Shown: piece after piece, positions 10,632-21,457 of the stretch
Position numbering within the stretch: the stretch's first letter is position 1
Layout: each line of letters begins with the position of its first letter
Assembly: GCF_002915575.1 (NCBI RefSeq)
Contig: NZ_PQGD01000001.1
Location: forward strand, 1 to 64,000
Source: Superficieibacter electus
GTDB lineage: Bacteria; Pseudomonadota; Gammaproteobacteria; Enterobacterales; Enterobacteriaceae
Reading direction: 5' to 3'
DNA length: 64,000 nucleotides
Notes under the pieces: generated by a model
The model's database searches: none
What the model was told of the DNA's origin: nothing
Seen by the model: the letters and a program-made list of their open reading frames with translations, nothing else
Position numbers and translations under genes: made by a program

Positions 10632-10686
10632 GTGATTATTCCCGTCTGTTCCACGCTTTGACAGGCAGCGGACACGGGATAATCAC
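10632..10686. repeat. Long inverted repeat in the fliK-fliL gap
   Basis: The arms GTGATTATTCCCGT (10632-10645) and ACGGGATAATCAC (10674-10686) pair along 13 bp with one bulged base, leaving a loop of 28 bases. There is no T-run, so it is not an ordinary terminator. It sits where the class-2 promoter of fliLMNOPQR is expected, so it could be an operator or an mRNA stem. Confidence 0.6.
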
Positions 10687-10722
10687 CCCATAAGCAGTAC
10701 CGAAACAGGAAGCACGTATCAG

Positions 10723-11193
10723 ATGACCGACTCCGCCATCACCACCAAAAAAAGCAAACGCGCCATATGGGTTCCGCTGCTGGTGTTAATCACCCTTGCC
10801 GCGTGCGCCACTGCTGGCTATAGCTACTGGCGTATGCAACAGCAGCCCGCAGCTCACGTTACCGCGGAAGCGCCGCCGCCCGCTGCGCCCGTCTTTTTTG
10901 CGCTGGATACTTTTACCGTTAATCTGGGTGATGCGGATCGGGTACTGTACATCGGCATTACGCTGCGCCTGAAAGACGAAGCCACCCGTGCTCGTCTTAA
11001 CGAATACCTGCCGGAAGTCCGCAGCCGCCTGCTGCTGCTGTTCTCACGTCAGGACGCCAGCCAGCTTGCCAGTAATGATGGTAAGCAAAAACTGGTGGCG
11101 GACATTAAGTCCACGCTGGCCCAGCCGCTGATCGCCGGGCAAAAGGGTCAGGAAGTGACCGACGTTCTCTATACAGCCTTTATATTGCGGTAA
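10723..11193 (+). CDS. fliL: Flagellar basal body-associated protein FliL
   Basis: Single-pass inner membrane protein (span about 15-35, after a Lys-rich start [10 protein letters not shown]) with a periplasmic SPFH-like domain that forms rings around stator units. The [11 protein letters not shown] opening of the periplasmic domain and the [11 protein letters not shown] end match the family. 156 residues (E. coli 154). First gene of fliLMNOPQR; fliM begins five bases after its stop. Confidence 0.95.
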   Translation: MTDSAITTKKSKRAIWVPLLVLITLAACATAGYSYWRMQQQPAAHVTAEAPPPAAPVFFALDTFTVNLGDADRVLYIGITLRLKDEATRARLNEYLPEVRSRLLLLFSRQDASQLASNDGKQKLVADIKSTLAQPLIAGQKGQEVTDVLYTAFILR

Positions 11194-11197
11194 CGGC

Positions 11198-12199
11198 ATG
11201 GGCGATAGCATTCTTTCTCAGGCCGAAATTGACGCGCTGTTGAACGGCGACAGCGACAAAACGGATGAACCGCAACCGGGGAAATCCAGCGACAGCGACA
11301 TTCGTCCTTACGATCCTAATACCCAGCGTCGCGTGGTGCGCGAGCGGTTACAGGCGCTGGAGATCATTAACGAACGTTTTGCCCGTCAGTTCCGGATGGG
11401 GTTGTTTAACCTGCTGCGGCGTAGCCCGGATATTACCGTGGGTGCCATTCGTATTCAGCCTTATCATGAATTCGCGCGCAACCTGCCGGTGCCAACCAAC
11501 CTGAACCTGATCCATCTGAAACCGCTGCGCGGCACCGGGCTGTTTGTTTTCTCGCCGGGCCTGGTGTTTATCGCAGTGGACAACCTGTTCGGCGGCGATG
11601 GTCGTTTCCCCACTAAGGTGGAAGGTCGCGAGTTTACCCATACCGAGCAGCGGGTAATTAACCGGATGCTGAAACTGGCGCTGGAGTCTTACAGCGACGC
11701 GTGGAAAGCTATTCATCCGCTGGACGTGGAATATGTGCGTTCGGAAATGCAGGTCAAATTTACCAATATCACTACCTCGCCAAACGATATCGTGGTCAAC
11801 ACGCCGTTCCATGTGGAGATTGGCAACCTGACCGGCGAGTTTAATATCTGCCTGCCCTTCAGCATGATTGAGCCGCTGCGCGAAGTGCTGGTCAACCCGC
11901 CGCTGGAAAACTCCCGCAGTGAAGATCAGAACTGGCGGGAAAACCTGGTGCGCCAGGTACAGCACTCCGAACTGGAGCTGGTGGCCAACTTTGCCGATAT
12001 TTCGCTGCGCCTGTCGCAGATCCTGAAACTAAAACCCGGCGACGTGCTACCGATTGACAAGCCCGATCGCATCATTGCTCATGTGGACGGTGTGCCCGTG
12101 CTGACCAGCCAGTATGGCACGGTTAACGGTCAATACGCGCTACGCGTTGAGCATCTGATCAACCCGATTTTGAATTCGCTGAATGAGGAACAGCCCTAA
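11198..12199 (+). CDS. fliM: Flagellar motor switch protein FliM
   Basis: C-ring protein that binds phosphorylated CheY and sets rotation direction. The CheY-binding peptide is intact at the very N-terminus (ILSQAEIDALLNGDS). The middle CheC-like domain carries GLFVFSPGLVFIAVDNLFGGDGR, read in parts, and the C-terminal SpoA domain (LKLKPGDVLPID) contacts FliN. 333 residues (E. coli 334). Its stop TAATG overlaps the fliN start. Confidence 0.97.
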   Translation: MGDSILSQAEIDALLNGDSDKTDEPQPGKSSDSDIRPYDPNTQRRVVRERLQALEIINERFARQFRMGLFNLLRRSPDITVGAIRIQPYHEFARNLPVPTNLNLIHLKPLRGTGLFVFSPGLVFIAVDNLFGGDGRFPTKVEGREFTHTEQRVINRMLKLALESYSDAWKAIHPLDVEYVRSEMQVKFTNITTSPNDIVVNTPFHVEIGNLTGEFNICLPFSMIEPLREVLVNPPLENSRSEDQNWRENLVRQVQHSELELVANFADISLRLSQILKLKPGDVLPIDKPDRIIAHVDGVPVLTSQYGTVNGQYALRVEHLINPILNSLNEEQP

Positions 12200-12612
12200 T
12201 GAGTGACATGAATAATTCGTCTGATGACAACAGCGGAGCAATGGACGATCTGTGGGCTGAAGCGTTGAATGAACAAAAGAATACCAGCGGCAAAAGCGCG
12301 GCAGATGCGGTCTTCCAGCAACTGGGCGGCGGTGATGTGAGCGGCACGTTACAGGATATCGATTTGATTATGGATATTCCGGTCAAGCTGACCGTCGAGC
12401 TGGGCCGGACCCGGATGACCATCAAAGAGCTGCTGCGCCTGACGCAGGGTTCGGTGGTGTCGCTCGATGGTCTGGCCGGCGAGCCGCTGGATATTCTGAT
12501 TAACGGTTATCTGATCGCGCAGGGTGAAGTGGTCGTCGTGGCCGATAAATACGGCGTGCGTATTACCGATATCATTACGCCGTCAGAACGTATGCGTCGT
12601 CTGAGCAAATAA
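12199..12612 (+). CDS. fliN: Flagellar motor switch protein FliN
   Basis: C-ring base protein; FliN also docks the FliH-FliI complex. An acidic, poorly conserved N-terminus is followed by the SpoA domain (IPVKLTVELGRTRMTIKELL ... GEVVVVADKYGVRITDI). The 137 residues equal E. coli FliN. Start ATG overlaps the fliM stop by one base. Confidence 0.97.
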   Translation: MSDMNNSSDDNSGAMDDLWAEALNEQKNTSGKSAADAVFQQLGGGDVSGTLQDIDLIMDIPVKLTVELGRTRMTIKELLRLTQGSVVSLDGLAGEPLDILINGYLIAQGEVVVVADKYGVRITDIITPSERMRRLSK

Positions 12613-12613
12613 A

Positions 12614-12988
12614 ATGAAAACCCAGGCTACGGTCGTCCAGCCGGTCGTCTCTCCCGCCTCGTCGCTGATGCAGGTCAGCGGCGCACTACTGGGAATTATC
12701 TTTTTGATCCTGGTGGTAGCATGGGTAGTCAAACGCACAGGGTTTGGCGGGAAAGGTAGCGCAGCGCGTGGCCTGAAAGTCAGCGCCGGTGCCACCCTCG
12801 GCCCACGGGAGCGGATTGTAATTGTTGAGGTTGAAGACGCGCGGCTGGTGCTGGGCGTGACCGCCGCACAGATTTCGTTATTGCATACGCTGCCACCCGC
12901 CGCGCCGGATACTCCGCAGGCGACACCAGCCACAGCGGATTTTTCGTCAATCATGAAAAACCTCCTTACGCGTTCCGGGAGATCCTGA
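12614..12988 (+). CDS. fliO: Flagellar export protein FliO
   Basis: Bitopic membrane protein that helps assemble the FliP ring of the export gate. One span lies at about residues 18-39 ([18 protein letters not shown]), followed by a cytoplasmic domain with [19 protein letters not shown] and the [12 protein letters not shown] segment typical of FliO. 124 residues (E. coli 121). The stop overlaps the fliP ATG. Confidence 0.93.
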   Translation: MKTQATVVQPVVSPASSLMQVSGALLGIIFLILVVAWVVKRTGFGGKGSAARGLKVSAGATLGPRERIVIVEVEDARLVLGVTAAQISLLHTLPPAAPDTPQATPATADFSSIMKNLLTRSGRS

Positions 12989-13725
12989 TGCGCCGCGTAC
13001 TTCCCTTTTTGTTTGCCGGATTGTGGCTGGCAGCCCCTGCGGCCATGGCACAGCTTCCTGGTCTGGTCAGCCAGCCGATTGCCAACGGTGGCCAGAGCTG
13101 GTCTTTGCCGGTGCAGACGCTGGTATTTATTACCTCGCTGACTTTTTTGCCCGCGCTGTTACTGATGACCACCAGCTTTACCCGCATTATTATTGTCTTC
13201 GGCCTGTTACGTAACGCGCTTGGTACGCCTTCTGCACCGCCGAATCAGGTTATGCTGGGGCTGGCGCTATTTTTGACCTTTTTTATTATGTCGCCGGTGA
13301 TCGACAAAATTTACACCGACGCGTATCAACCGTTCAGCGAAAATAAAATCTCGCTGGATGTGGCGATGGAGAAAGGCGCTCAGCCGTTGCGCGAGTTTAT
13401 GCTGCGCCAGACGCGCGAAGCTGACCTCGCTTTGTTTGCCCGGCTGGCAAACAGCGGCCCGATTGCCGGGCCGGAAGCGGTGCCGCTACGCATTCTGCTG
13501 CCAGCCTATGTGACCAGCGAGCTGAAAACCGCCTTTCAGATTGGCTTCACCATTTTTATTCCGTTTCTGATTATCGACCTGGTGATCGCCAGCGTACTGA
13601 TGGCACTGGGGATGATGATGGTGCCGCCGGCCACCATTGCCCTGCCGTTTAAGCTCATGCTGTTTGTGCTGGTGGATGGCTGGCAATTGCTGGTCGGCTC
13701 GCTGGCGCAGAGCTTTTACAGTTAG
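12988..13725 (+). CDS. fliP: Flagellar export gate protein FliP
   Basis: Core subunit of the FliPQR export gate, five copies of which form the pore. It has a cleavable signal peptide ([21 protein letters not shown]), then membrane segments including the signature [20 protein letters not shown] and [19 protein letters not shown]. 245 residues, the same as E. coli FliP. Confidence 0.97.
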   Translation: MRRVLPFLFAGLWLAAPAAMAQLPGLVSQPIANGGQSWSLPVQTLVFITSLTFLPALLLMTTSFTRIIIVFGLLRNALGTPSAPPNQVMLGLALFLTFFIMSPVIDKIYTDAYQPFSENKISLDVAMEKGAQPLREFMLRQTREADLALFARLANSGPIAGPEAVPLRILLPAYVTSELKTAFQIGFTIFIPFLIIDLVIASVLMALGMMMVPPATIALPFKLMLFVLVDGWQLLVGSLAQSFYS

Positions 13726-13735
13726 GGAGCGCAAA

Positions 13736-14005
13736 ATGACACCTGAATCAGTCATGATGATGGGCACTGAGGCGATGAAGGTCGCCCTGGCCTTGGCCGC
13801 TCCCCTTTTGCTGGTCGCACTGGTAACCGGTCTTATCATCAGCATTTTGCAGGCGGCCACCCAGATTAACGAAATGACGCTCTCCTTCATCCCGAAAATC
13901 GTCGCGGTGTTTATCGCTATTATTGTTGCCGGGCCGTGGATGCTGAATCTGCTGCTGGATTATATGCGCACCCTGTTCAGCAATATTCCTTACATCATCG
14001 GATAA
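13736..14005 (+). CDS. fliQ: Flagellar export gate protein FliQ
   Basis: Two-span export gate subunit of 89 residues (E. coli 89). Start [18 protein letters not shown] is set by a GGGAG site at 13726; longer in-frame readings run back into fliP and were rejected. The family motif [17 protein letters not shown] is intact. Confidence 0.96.
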   Translation: MTPESVMMMGTEAMKVALALAAPLLLVALVTGLIISILQAATQINEMTLSFIPKIVAVFIAIIVAGPWMLNLLLDYMRTLFSNIPYIIG

Positions 14006-14010
14006 CGCCG

Positions 14011-14805
14011 ATGGTGCAGGTCACAAGCGATCAATGGCTCTGCTGGCTGAGCCTCTATTTCTGGCCGCTGCTGCGCGTGCTGGCACTGGTTTCGACTGCG
14101 CCCATCCTGAGTGAAAAAAGCGTTCCAAAGCGGGTTAAGATCGGATTGGCGGTATTGATTACGCTGATTATCGCGCCGACGTTACCTGCGACAAAGGTCC
14201 CGCTGTTCTCGGTTGAGGCATTGGGGCTGGGGCTGGAACAAATCCTGATTGGTATCGCGCTCGGGTTTACCATGCAGTTCGCCTTCGCCGCCATACGTAC
14301 CGCCGGTGAAGTTATTGGCCTGCAAATGGGGCTCTCCTTTGCCACCTTCGTTGATCCGGCCAGTAATCTCAACATGCCGGTGCTGGCACGGCTGATGGAC
14401 ATGCTCGCGCTACTGCTTTTTTTGACCTTTAATGGTCATCTGTGGCTGATTTCCATGCTGTCAGATACTTTCCATACCCTACCCATCGGCGGTGTACCGC
14501 TTAACAGTAATGCCTTCCTGGCGCTTACCCGGGCCGGTGGACTCATTTTCCTCAACGGCCTGATGCTGGCGCTGCCGGTGATCACTCTGTTGCTAACCCT
14601 CAACCTCGCGCTGGGCATGCTCAATCGGATGGCCCCCCAGCTCTCCGTGTTTGTCATTGGCTTTCCACTGACGCTCAGCGTGGGGATTTTGCTGATGTCG
14701 GTATTAATGCCGCTGATTGCACCTTTCTGTGAACATTTATTTAGCGAAATTTTTAATTTACTTGCTGACATTATCAGTGAGTTACCCAAAATAACGTCCC
14801 GATAA
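14011..14805 (+). CDS. fliR: Flagellar export gate protein FliR
   Basis: Hydrophobic export gate subunit that completes the FliP5Q4R1 pore. 264 residues (E. coli 261) with about six membrane segments, starting [20 protein letters not shown], which aligns from the first residue with E. coli FliR; upstream in-frame starts overlap fli[14 protein letters not shown]-type sequence and [15 protein letters not shown] are conserved. Last gene of fliLMNOPQR. Confidence 0.96.
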   Translation: MVQVTSDQWLCWLSLYFWPLLRVLALVSTAPILSEKSVPKRVKIGLAVLITLIIAPTLPATKVPLFSVEALGLGLEQILIGIALGFTMQFAFAAIRTAGEVIGLQMGLSFATFVDPASNLNMPVLARLMDMLALLLFLTFNGHLWLISMLSDTFHTLPIGGVPLNSNAFLALTRAGGLIFLNGLMLALPVITLLLTLNLALGMLNRMAPQLSVFVIGFPLTLSVGILLMSVLMPLIAPFCEHLFSEIFNLLADIISELPKITSR

Positions 14806-14924
14806 TTAATAAGTGTTATCTGAGGATAATCCTAAAATAAAAATCAACCATTACCCTCCACGTTATACCAATTGGCGAATCATTGTTTTAATTCCCATCA
14901 CATAATCTTATCTGTAATTTAGTT

Positions 14925-14938
14925 TAAGATGATTCCTG
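14925..14938. promoter_or_regulatory. RcsAB box upstream of rcsA
   Basis: The sequence TAAGATGATTCCTG fits the RcsAB box (TAAGAATATTCCTA) at most positions and lies about 150 bases before rcsA, where RcsA and RcsB activate rcsA transcription in E. coli. The surrounding 14806-15084 gap is AT-rich, consistent with H-NS silencing of rcsA, and has no gene. Confidence 0.75.
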
Positions 14939-15084
14939 GCAACTTATACGCAAGTTTACGGGATAGTGCTCTGGCCTGAAAAACTCTGCCTGTCTTATTA
15001 ATCTGAAAAATTATTACCACAGGACGTTGTGACATCAACAAGGCAATGGGTTAATTATCGTTATGCATTGAGTGAGGGTATGCC

Positions 15085-15708
15085 ATGTCAACGATTATTA
15101 TGGACTTGTGCAGTTACACCCGATTAGGATTAATCGGATATCTGGCAAGTCGGGGGGTTAAACGACGCGAGATTGGGGATGCAAAGGATGCTAAAGCGCT
15201 TGCGGCGGCCTGCGAAGAGAGCCGGCCTGACGTGGTGTTTATTAATGAGGACTGTTTTATCCACGACCCTGAAAGTAGTCAACAAATCAGGCAGATCATT
15301 AATCAACACCCCGACACATTATTCATCGTATTTATGGCGATTGCGAATCTCCATTTCGATGAGTATTTGCTGGTAAGAAAAAACTTATTAATTAGTTCGA
15401 AGTCAATCAAACCAGAATCTCTGGACGACATTTTGGGTAATTGTCTGAAAAAAGGGAGTGAACATTTTAGCGCCAATAATATGCCGACACTGTCGTTAAG
15501 TCGGACTGAATCTTTTATGTTGCGAATGTGGATGTCAGGACAAGGAACGATTCAAATCTCAGATCAAATGAATATCAAAGCGAAAACCGTATCGTCACAC
15601 AAAGGTAATATTAAAAGAAAGATAAAAACGCATAATAAACAGGTTATTTATCATGTTGTCCGATTGACAGACAACGTTACTACCGGGATTTATGTCAATA
15701 TGCGCTAA
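15085..15708 (+). CDS. rcsA: Colanic acid regulator RcsA
   Basis: Auxiliary LuxR-type regulator that pairs with RcsB to turn on colanic acid capsule and repress flagella; unstable through Lon. The start [20 protein letters not shown] and the length of 207 match E. coli RcsA. The C-terminal helix-turn-helix (about 136-200) contains [16 protein letters not shown] and the recognition helix [20 protein letters not shown]-rich coding sequence, as in E. coli. Regulated by the RcsAB box upstream and indirectly by DsrA acting on hns. Confidence 0.96.
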   Translation: MSTIIMDLCSYTRLGLIGYLASRGVKRREIGDAKDAKALAAACEESRPDVVFINEDCFIHDPESSQQIRQIINQHPDTLFIVFMAIANLHFDEYLLVRKNLLISSKSIKPESLDDILGNCLKKGSEHFSANNMPTLSLSRTESFMLRMWMSGQGTIQISDQMNIKAKTVSSHKGNIKRKIKTHNKQVIYHVVRLTDNVTTGIYVNMR

Positions 15709-15746
15709 AACTCATGCTGGCGGGGCTACCCGCCAGCTCACCTGAA

Positions 15747-16299
<553 letters not shown>

Positions 16300-16309
16300 C
16301 CGGAGGCGA

Positions 16310-16396
16310 AAAAAAACCCGGCCCTCAGGGTCGGGTTGAAGCTTGCGAATGCAAGAAGCACTTTAAAATTCGTTACACCAGGAAATCTGATGTGAT
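16310..16396 (-). ncRNA. dsrA: Small regulatory RNA DsrA
   Basis: Read on the minus strand, the 87 bases begin ATCACATCAGATTTCCTGGT and continue GTAACGAATTTTAAAGTGCTT, the segment that pairs with the rpoS leader in E. coli; the hns-pairing part and the second stem (GCTTCTTGCATTCGCAAGC) follow, and the RNA ends in the Rho-independent terminator ACCCGACCCTGAGGGCCGGGT plus a run of Ts. Length and position next to rcsA, dsrB and yodD agree with E. coli DsrA, an Hfq-dependent RNA made in the cold that raises RpoS and lowers H-NS. The loop T-run is two bases shorter here. Confidence 0.93.
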
Positions 16397-16600
16397 AGTC
16401 AACATATCCGCAATTTTTTTGCATGACAAGATATATTAATGATATGAATCGAATCCAGAGCACCCTTTTTGGGCAGTTAAACAGTGGTGAATGGCGTCGC
16501 GCCTCGTTTTTTGGGTTCGTTCCCAACGCAGGCGCAAAAACGCTTTATCGTTATTTAGGAATTATCTCAGGCCAATCATTGCGGACCAAAGGAGAACGTT

Positions 16601-17428
16601 ATGCCCGACCTGCGTGAACCGTTACTGGTATTTACCGATTTGGAAGGAACGCTTCTGGAAAGTCACACCTGGGACTGGCAGCCTGCGGCACCGTGGCTTG
16701 ACCGGCTGAAGGAAGCCGGAATACCCGTCATTTTATGCAGCAGCAAAACCTCCGCTGAAATGCTACAAATTCAGAAGGAACTCAATCTGGAAGGTCTGCC
16801 TTTTATTGCGGAAAACGGAGCCGTGATCCAGCTTGATGCTCACTGGCAGGACGAAGCGCATTTTCCCCGGCTAATTGCAGGTTCTCCTCAGCAGGAGATC
16901 ATCCGTATATTGAATCAACTTCGCGAGAAGGAAGGATTTAAGTTCACCACGTTTTCTGATGTTGATGAGCAGGTGATTAGTGACTGGACGGGCCTGAATA
17001 ATGTCCATGCTACGCTCGCCCGCCAGCAGGAAGCCTCAGAGACCCTTATCTGGCGTGACAGCGATGAACGGATGGCGGATTTTGCGGCAACGTTGACATC
17101 GCTTGGAATGCACTTTGTACAGGGGGCGCGGTTCTGGCATGTGCACGACAGGTCCGCTGATAAAGCGCAGGCGGTAAGTTTTTTACTCAATCTTTATCAA
17201 CAACGTGAAGGTAAACGCCGTACAACGCTGGGATTGGGTGATGGACCTAATGATGCTCCTTTACTGGACGTCGTTGACTACGCCGTCGTGGTGAAGGGAT
17301 TAACTCGCGATGGCATTAAACTTCAACGTAATGATCCTCAACGCGTTTATCACACGGCGCAGGAAGGCCCGGCAGGCTGGAGTGAAGGCATGGCGCATTT
17401 TTTTCCTTCGCATCATCCTGCGCAATAA
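16601..17428 (+). CDS. yedP: Mannosyl-3-phosphoglycerate phosphatase family protein YedP
   Basis: HAD-superfamily phosphatase of 275 residues in the Cof/MPGP subgroup. The catalytic DxxxT motif is FTDLEGTLL at about residues 12-20, motif II is [11 protein letters not shown], and motif III/IV is [22 protein letters not shown] near residue 210. The named activity removes phosphate from mannosyl-3-phosphoglycerate, although enterobacteria lack the rest of that pathway, so the real substrate is open. AAAGGAG precedes the ATG. The 3' end overlaps dgcQ tail to tail by 16 bases. Confidence 0.92.
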   Translation: MPDLREPLLVFTDLEGTLLESHTWDWQPAAPWLDRLKEAGIPVILCSSKTSAEMLQIQKELNLEGLPFIAENGAVIQLDAHWQDEAHFPRLIAGSPQQEIIRILNQLREKEGFKFTTFSDVDEQVISDWTGLNNVHATLARQQEASETLIWRDSDERMADFAATLTSLGMHFVQGARFWHVHDRSADKAQAVSFLLNLYQQREGKRRTTLGLGDGPNDAPLLDVVDYAVVVKGLTRDGIKLQRNDPQRVYHTAQEGPAGWSEGMAHFFPSHHPAQ

Positions 17429-19074
17429 ACACAGTTCCGTCCGTTTTGCTTGGCCAGATAGAGACGACCATCGGCAACGGATTGCAGATGTTCAAAGTCA
17501 TAGCGCCCGCTCTCTTCTGAACTACTGACACCTAATGACGCACTGACCCGTAGCGTCGTATTTTTACGTATCAGCAATTCTTTTGCGCTGATACGTTTGC
17601 GAATACGTTCTGCGACTTTTACAGCCATGTCCAGGGAAGTATTTGGCAGGACAATGCAAAACTCCTCGCCTCCGACGCGACCCGCGACATCATTCTCGCG
17701 CAGGGCATTCGCAATAAGGGTACCGACGTGTGAGAGCACCCGATCCCCGGCCTGATGACCGAAACGATCATTTATGCTTTTGAAATGGTCCAGGTCGAGC
17801 TGGATGACGCACAACGGCTGTTGCGCCTGCTGACATACTCTGGCTGCTTCTGCCGCTCGTTCAAATAATGCCCCGCGATTGGGAAGCCGCGTCAATGTGT
17901 CATACCAGGCTCGCCACTCAAGCGATTCTTGCATTGCAATCATATTGCGGACCATGCGCCGAATGACGATCCATGACAAAATCAGGATTAACGTGAATAC
18001 CAACCATAATAGCGTCAGGGCGATGATAATATTGCCAAATGCACCACCAAGCCCTTCGCGCAAGGTATGCACATGCAATAAAATCCCGTCGAAATTCTTG
18101 AGCTTTTGCCAGCTGATATAACTGCTGGCGGTCAGAAATCCTCCACGCGTATCGTGCTCCATGGCATCAAGAATGTGCTGACGGTCGGCCGCGGTAAGCG
18201 TGGGTCCATTTTCCGCGCCCGCCACGCTCGATGCCAGCCAGAGTAGATGGCTATCATAGAGCTGCCAGGTGCCTTCATGTTGCCCGCCAATGGCTTCCAT
18301 CAGCAAACGCTGAAGCGCGCTGACCTCCACATCCATTGCCAGCACGCCGTACCAGTATTCGTTGAGATCAAGCGGGATACTGGCGGTGATCACCTGCACG
18401 CCCCGCTCTTTTCCCTGCTCGGTGTACCAGCGAATGCCACGTCCCCGATTGTCGCGGGCCGACTGGGTAAAAAACCATGGCTTGCCAATCAGTCCGGCAT
18501 AGTACGAGATGATGTCCGACATTTCTGCCGGGTCGCTGGTGACAAAAAAACCGGCGCGTGAAACATATTGCGTGCGCTGTTCAATACTACTGCTACTGGA
18601 AGAAAGATGCAGGAGATAACCCAGCTCCAGTGCCGCCGTCAACTCATTATGCAAAAGCGCGTCATCCCGGTTTAAGTCTGCGCCATGCGCGACGAATTCA
18701 TCCGATACGCCGTTCACGGTCAGCAAAAGCCGGCTGCCAGAATAAAGTGACCAGGCGTCCTGCTGCCGTTTCCAGTCAAACTGACGACGGGCGGTAACCA
18801 TACTCTCCAGTTGTAGGGGTGTTTTCAGCGCGGCTTGCATACCGTTACGCAGAAAAAATAGCCGGTCCATATTGAACTGCAGCTGCATATCCATCCCATG
18901 CGACACACTTTCAAGACGGTTACGCTGGCTGCTGACATAGCTATCTTCCAGTACCCTAACTTCTCGCCAGGTCAAAAAAGAGGAGCAAATCAGGACCACG
19001 ATAAAACAAAGGCTGACCACCTGACCGGGAGTAAAGCGCAGGCCAGGTTTGCCTGGCCACTGACGTTTTTCCAC
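17413..19074 (-). CDS. dgcQ: Diguanylate cyclase DgcQ (YedQ)
   Basis: Inner membrane diguanylate cyclase that makes cyclic di-GMP; in E. coli it feeds cellulose control and in Salmonella and E. coli it is one of several motility/biofilm switches. An N-terminal span (about 14-36), a large periplasmic CHASE7-like sensor and a second span (about 345-370) precede a GGDEF domain. The active site GGEEF is at residues 468-472 and an inhibitory RxxD site (REND) lies five residues before it, so the enzyme should be active and feedback-inhibited. 553 residues (E. coli 564). Confidence 0.94.
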   Translation of the reverse strand: MEKRQWPGKPGLRFTPGQVVSLCFIVVLICSSFLTWREVRVLEDSYVSSQRNRLESVSHGMDMQLQFNMDRLFFLRNGMQAALKTPLQLESMVTARRQFDWKRQQDAWSLYSGSRLLLTVNGVSDEFVAHGADLNRDDALLHNELTAALELGYLLHLSSSSSSIEQRTQYVSRAGFFVTSDPAEMSDIISYYAGLIGKPWFFTQSARDNRGRGIRWYTEQGKERGVQVITASIPLDLNEYWYGVLAMDVEVSALQRLLMEAIGGQHEGTWQLYDSHLLWLASSVAGAENGPTLTAADRQHILDAMEHDTRGGFLTASSYISWQKLKNFDGILLHVHTLREGLGGAFGNIIIALTLLWLVFTLILILSWIVIRRMVRNMIAMQESLEWRAWYDTLTRLPNRGALFERAAEAARVCQQAQQPLCVIQLDLDHFKSINDRFGHQAGDRVLSHVGTLIANALRENDVAGRVGGEEFCIVLPNTSLDMAVKVAERIRKRISAKELLIRKNTTLRVSASLGVSSSEESGRYDFEHLQSVADGRLYLAKQNGRNCVYCAG

Positions 19075-19194
19075 TAATATCTCGCGCTATGTGCAAACTC
19101 CAGGCGTCGCCTTCTCTGACCAGGATCTTGCCGGGATGAGTAAAATACCCGGCTTATGGCAAACCGGGCTTCATGGGGGAGACACAGAACCTTC

Positions 19195-19380
19195 TTATGC
19201 GTCTGAGCGATAGCGAAAATTGCCATTACCGGGTAACAATTCCTCTTCCCGGAACGCCTCACGTTTTACGCCAAAACCATCATACCAGCGGCACTCTACC
19301 ATTCCGCTGGCATAGCCCGTGACAACCATTCGCCGCTCACCGTTTTTTGTCATAACTTCATCGCTGACCTTAAAGACCAT
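19195..19380 (-). CDS. yodC: YodC family small protein (DUF2158)
   Basis: Sixty-one residues, MVFKVSDEVMTKNGERRMVV at the start, close to E. coli YodC. DUF2158 proteins are small beta-barrel-like domains with a conserved GxVxCRWYDG-type motif (here SGMVECRWYDGFGVKRE); function unknown. The start is preceded by GGAGGC at a normal distance. Between dgcQ and yedI, same strand. Confidence 0.93.
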   Translation of the reverse strand: MVFKVSDEVMTKNGERRMVVTGYASGMVECRWYDGFGVKREAFREEELLPGNGNFRYRSDA

Positions 19381-19456
19381 TTTTGCCTCCGGTATCAGAG
19401 TGAAACTTTTTCACCTTAGACGAATTTCTGACGTTTTGCATACCCAAAAAGGATAT

Positions 19457-20368
19457 TTAATGAGCAGGCTGACGCAAGCGCGACACCGTTTTCACCAGCG
19501 CCACGACAATCAGCCCGAGCACAAAACCGAGCAGCAGATTCGCCAGTGACGGGATCGCCCACTGGATTGCCGCGCTTTGATGCTCGCTAAAATGCTCAAT
19601 GGCATGATGCAACGGCGCAATACCATGCACCACAATGCCCCCGCCGACCAGAAACATGGCCAGCGTGCCGACAACGGAGAGAATTTTCATCAGCCACGGG
19701 GCAATAAACAACAGCGCTTTGCCGGCGGCCTGCGCCAGTGCATTGGTTTTTTCCGCCAGCCAGTAGCCCATATCATCCAGCTTAACAATAATGGCAACAA
19801 TTCCATATACGCCGATTGTCACAAGAACGGCGATCCCGGAGAGGATCAGCACCTGACTAAGCAGCGGCGCTTCGGCAACGATGCCAAGGGTGATCGCCAC
19901 AATCTCTGCGGAGAGAATAAAATCGGTACGGATTGCGCCTTTGACTTTATCACGCTCGAAGGTTTTCGGGTCCTGTTTGGCAAGGGTGGCCAGGCGCTGC
20001 TGACGCGCTTCCGGGCTTTCTTTATGTTTACGGGCATGCAAACTGTGCAGGATTTTCTCTGCGCCTTCAAAACACAAAAATGCTCCGCCAATCATCAGCA
20101 ACGGCGTAATCGCCCACGGCAGAAACGCGCTGATGAGTAACGCCAGCGGCACCAGGATCACTTTATTGAGAAGCGAGCCTTTTGCCACTCCCCAGACGAC
20201 CGGTAACTCCCGATTGGCGCGGACGCCGGAAACCTGCTGGGCGTTAAGCGATAAATCATCACCCAGTACGCCAGCTGTTTTCTTTGCCGCCAGTTTTCCC
20301 ATCATTGAGATATCATCAAGCAACGTGGCAATATCATCTAAAAGCGTTAACAAACTCGTTCCGGCCAA
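19457..20368 (-). CDS. yedI: YedI family inner membrane protein (DUF808)
   Basis: DUF808 protein of 303 residues, [20 protein letters not shown] at the start, with about six to seven hydrophobic segments, a Lys/Arg/Gln-rich cytoplasmic loop near residues 115-150 and the motif [13 protein letters not shown]. Conserved through enterobacteria; function unknown. Length is near that of E. coli YedI (305). Confidence 0.93.
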   Translation of the reverse strand: MAGTSLLTLLDDIATLLDDISMMGKLAAKKTAGVLGDDLSLNAQQVSGVRANRELPVVWGVAKGSLLNKVILVPLALLISAFLPWAITPLLMIGGAFLCFEGAEKILHSLHARKHKESPEARQQRLATLAKQDPKTFERDKVKGAIRTDFILSAEIVAITLGIVAEAPLLSQVLILSGIAVLVTIGVYGIVAIIVKLDDMGYWLAEKTNALAQAAGKALLFIAPWLMKILSVVGTLAMFLVGGGIVVHGIAPLHHAIEHFSEHQSAAIQWAIPSLANLLLGFVLGLIVVALVKTVSRLRQPAH

Positions 20369-20545
20369 AATATCTTCCTTCGTTTAAAAACTTATCAAGT
20401 CAATAGTATGGAATAAAAGTGCCGACTCGGGTATAGCAGAATAATGTCAACATTTAATTAACACCCAAATTAAGATTAACTGTTCGCCAGGCGGATAGTT
20501 TTCACGTTTACTCTATGTGTCCTTTCTTTATTTCTGCGAGGCAGT

Positions 20546-21457
20546 ATGCGTTTCAGGCAACTTTTACCGCTAATTAGTGCACTTTTTGCACTTTATATTA
20601 TCTGGGGGTCCACCTACTTTGCGATCGGTATCGGGGTGAAAAGCTGGCCCCCCTTGCTGATGGCAGGCGTGCGTTTTTCCGCCGCTGGCGTGCTGCTAAT
20701 GGCGTATTTAGCAATCAGCGGGCATCAACTGCCCGCGCTACGGCCCATTCTTAACGCCGCGTTAATTGGCGTGCTGTTACTCGCCGTAGGCAACGGTTTT
20801 GTTACCATCGCTGAGCATCAGCATGTGCCTTCCGGAATTGCGGCCGTCATGGTTGCTACCGTCCCACTATTTACGTTGTGTTTTAGTCGTTTCTTTGGCA
20901 TTGCCACCCGTAAGCTGGAATGGCTGGGCATCGCAATTGGTCTGGCAGGGATCGTCCTGCTTAACAGTGGCGGAAACCTGAGCGGCAATCCCTGGGGCGC
21001 GATTTTAATCCTGATAGGTTCGGTAAGCTGGGCATTTGGCTCGGTCTATGGTTCGCGTATTGAACTGCCTGTCGGCATGATGGCTGGGGCGATTGAAATG
21101 CTGGCGGCAGGCATTGTGCTGTTGACTGCATCGTTCTTAACCGGTGAAAAATTAACCGCAATGCCGACATTGTCCGGTTTTCTGGCGGTCGGTTACCTTG
21201 CGATTTTCGGCTCGTTAATCGCCATTAATGCTTATATGTATTTAATTCGTAACGTCTCACCTGCCATTGCTACCAGCTATGCCTACGTTAACCCGGTTGT
21301 CGCTGTTTTACTGGGTACCGGTTTTGGTGGAGAAAGTCTGTCGGCGGTCGAATGGCTGGCGCTGGGCGTTATTATCTTTGCGGTGGTGCTGGTCACGCTG
21401 GGTAAATATCTCTTCCCGGCGCGCCCGGTAGTCACACCCTGCGAGATCAAGAAATAA
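20546..21457 (+). CDS. yedA: EamA/DMT family transporter YedA
   Basis: Ten-span drug/metabolite-transporter protein of 303 residues with the two EamA repeats; the conserved YIIWGSTYFAIG in the first repeat and FGSLIAINAYMYLIRNVSPA in the second are visible. E. coli YedA is thought to export small metabolites such as homoserine lactone or aromatic amino acids; the substrate is not certain. Its 3' end overlaps the vsr 3' end by 11 bases (convergent). Confidence 0.93.
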   Translation: MRFRQLLPLISALFALYIIWGSTYFAIGIGVKSWPPLLMAGVRFSAAGVLLMAYLAISGHQLPALRPILNAALIGVLLLAVGNGFVTIAEHQHVPSGIAAVMVATVPLFTLCFSRFFGIATRKLEWLGIAIGLAGIVLLNSGGNLSGNPWGAILILIGSVSWAFGSVYGSRIELPVGMMAGAIEMLAAGIVLLTASFLTGEKLTAMPTLSGFLAVGYLAIFGSLIAINAYMYLIRNVSPAIATSYAYVNPVVAVLLGTGFGGESLSAVEWLALGVIIFAVVLVTLGKYLFPARPVVTPCEIKK

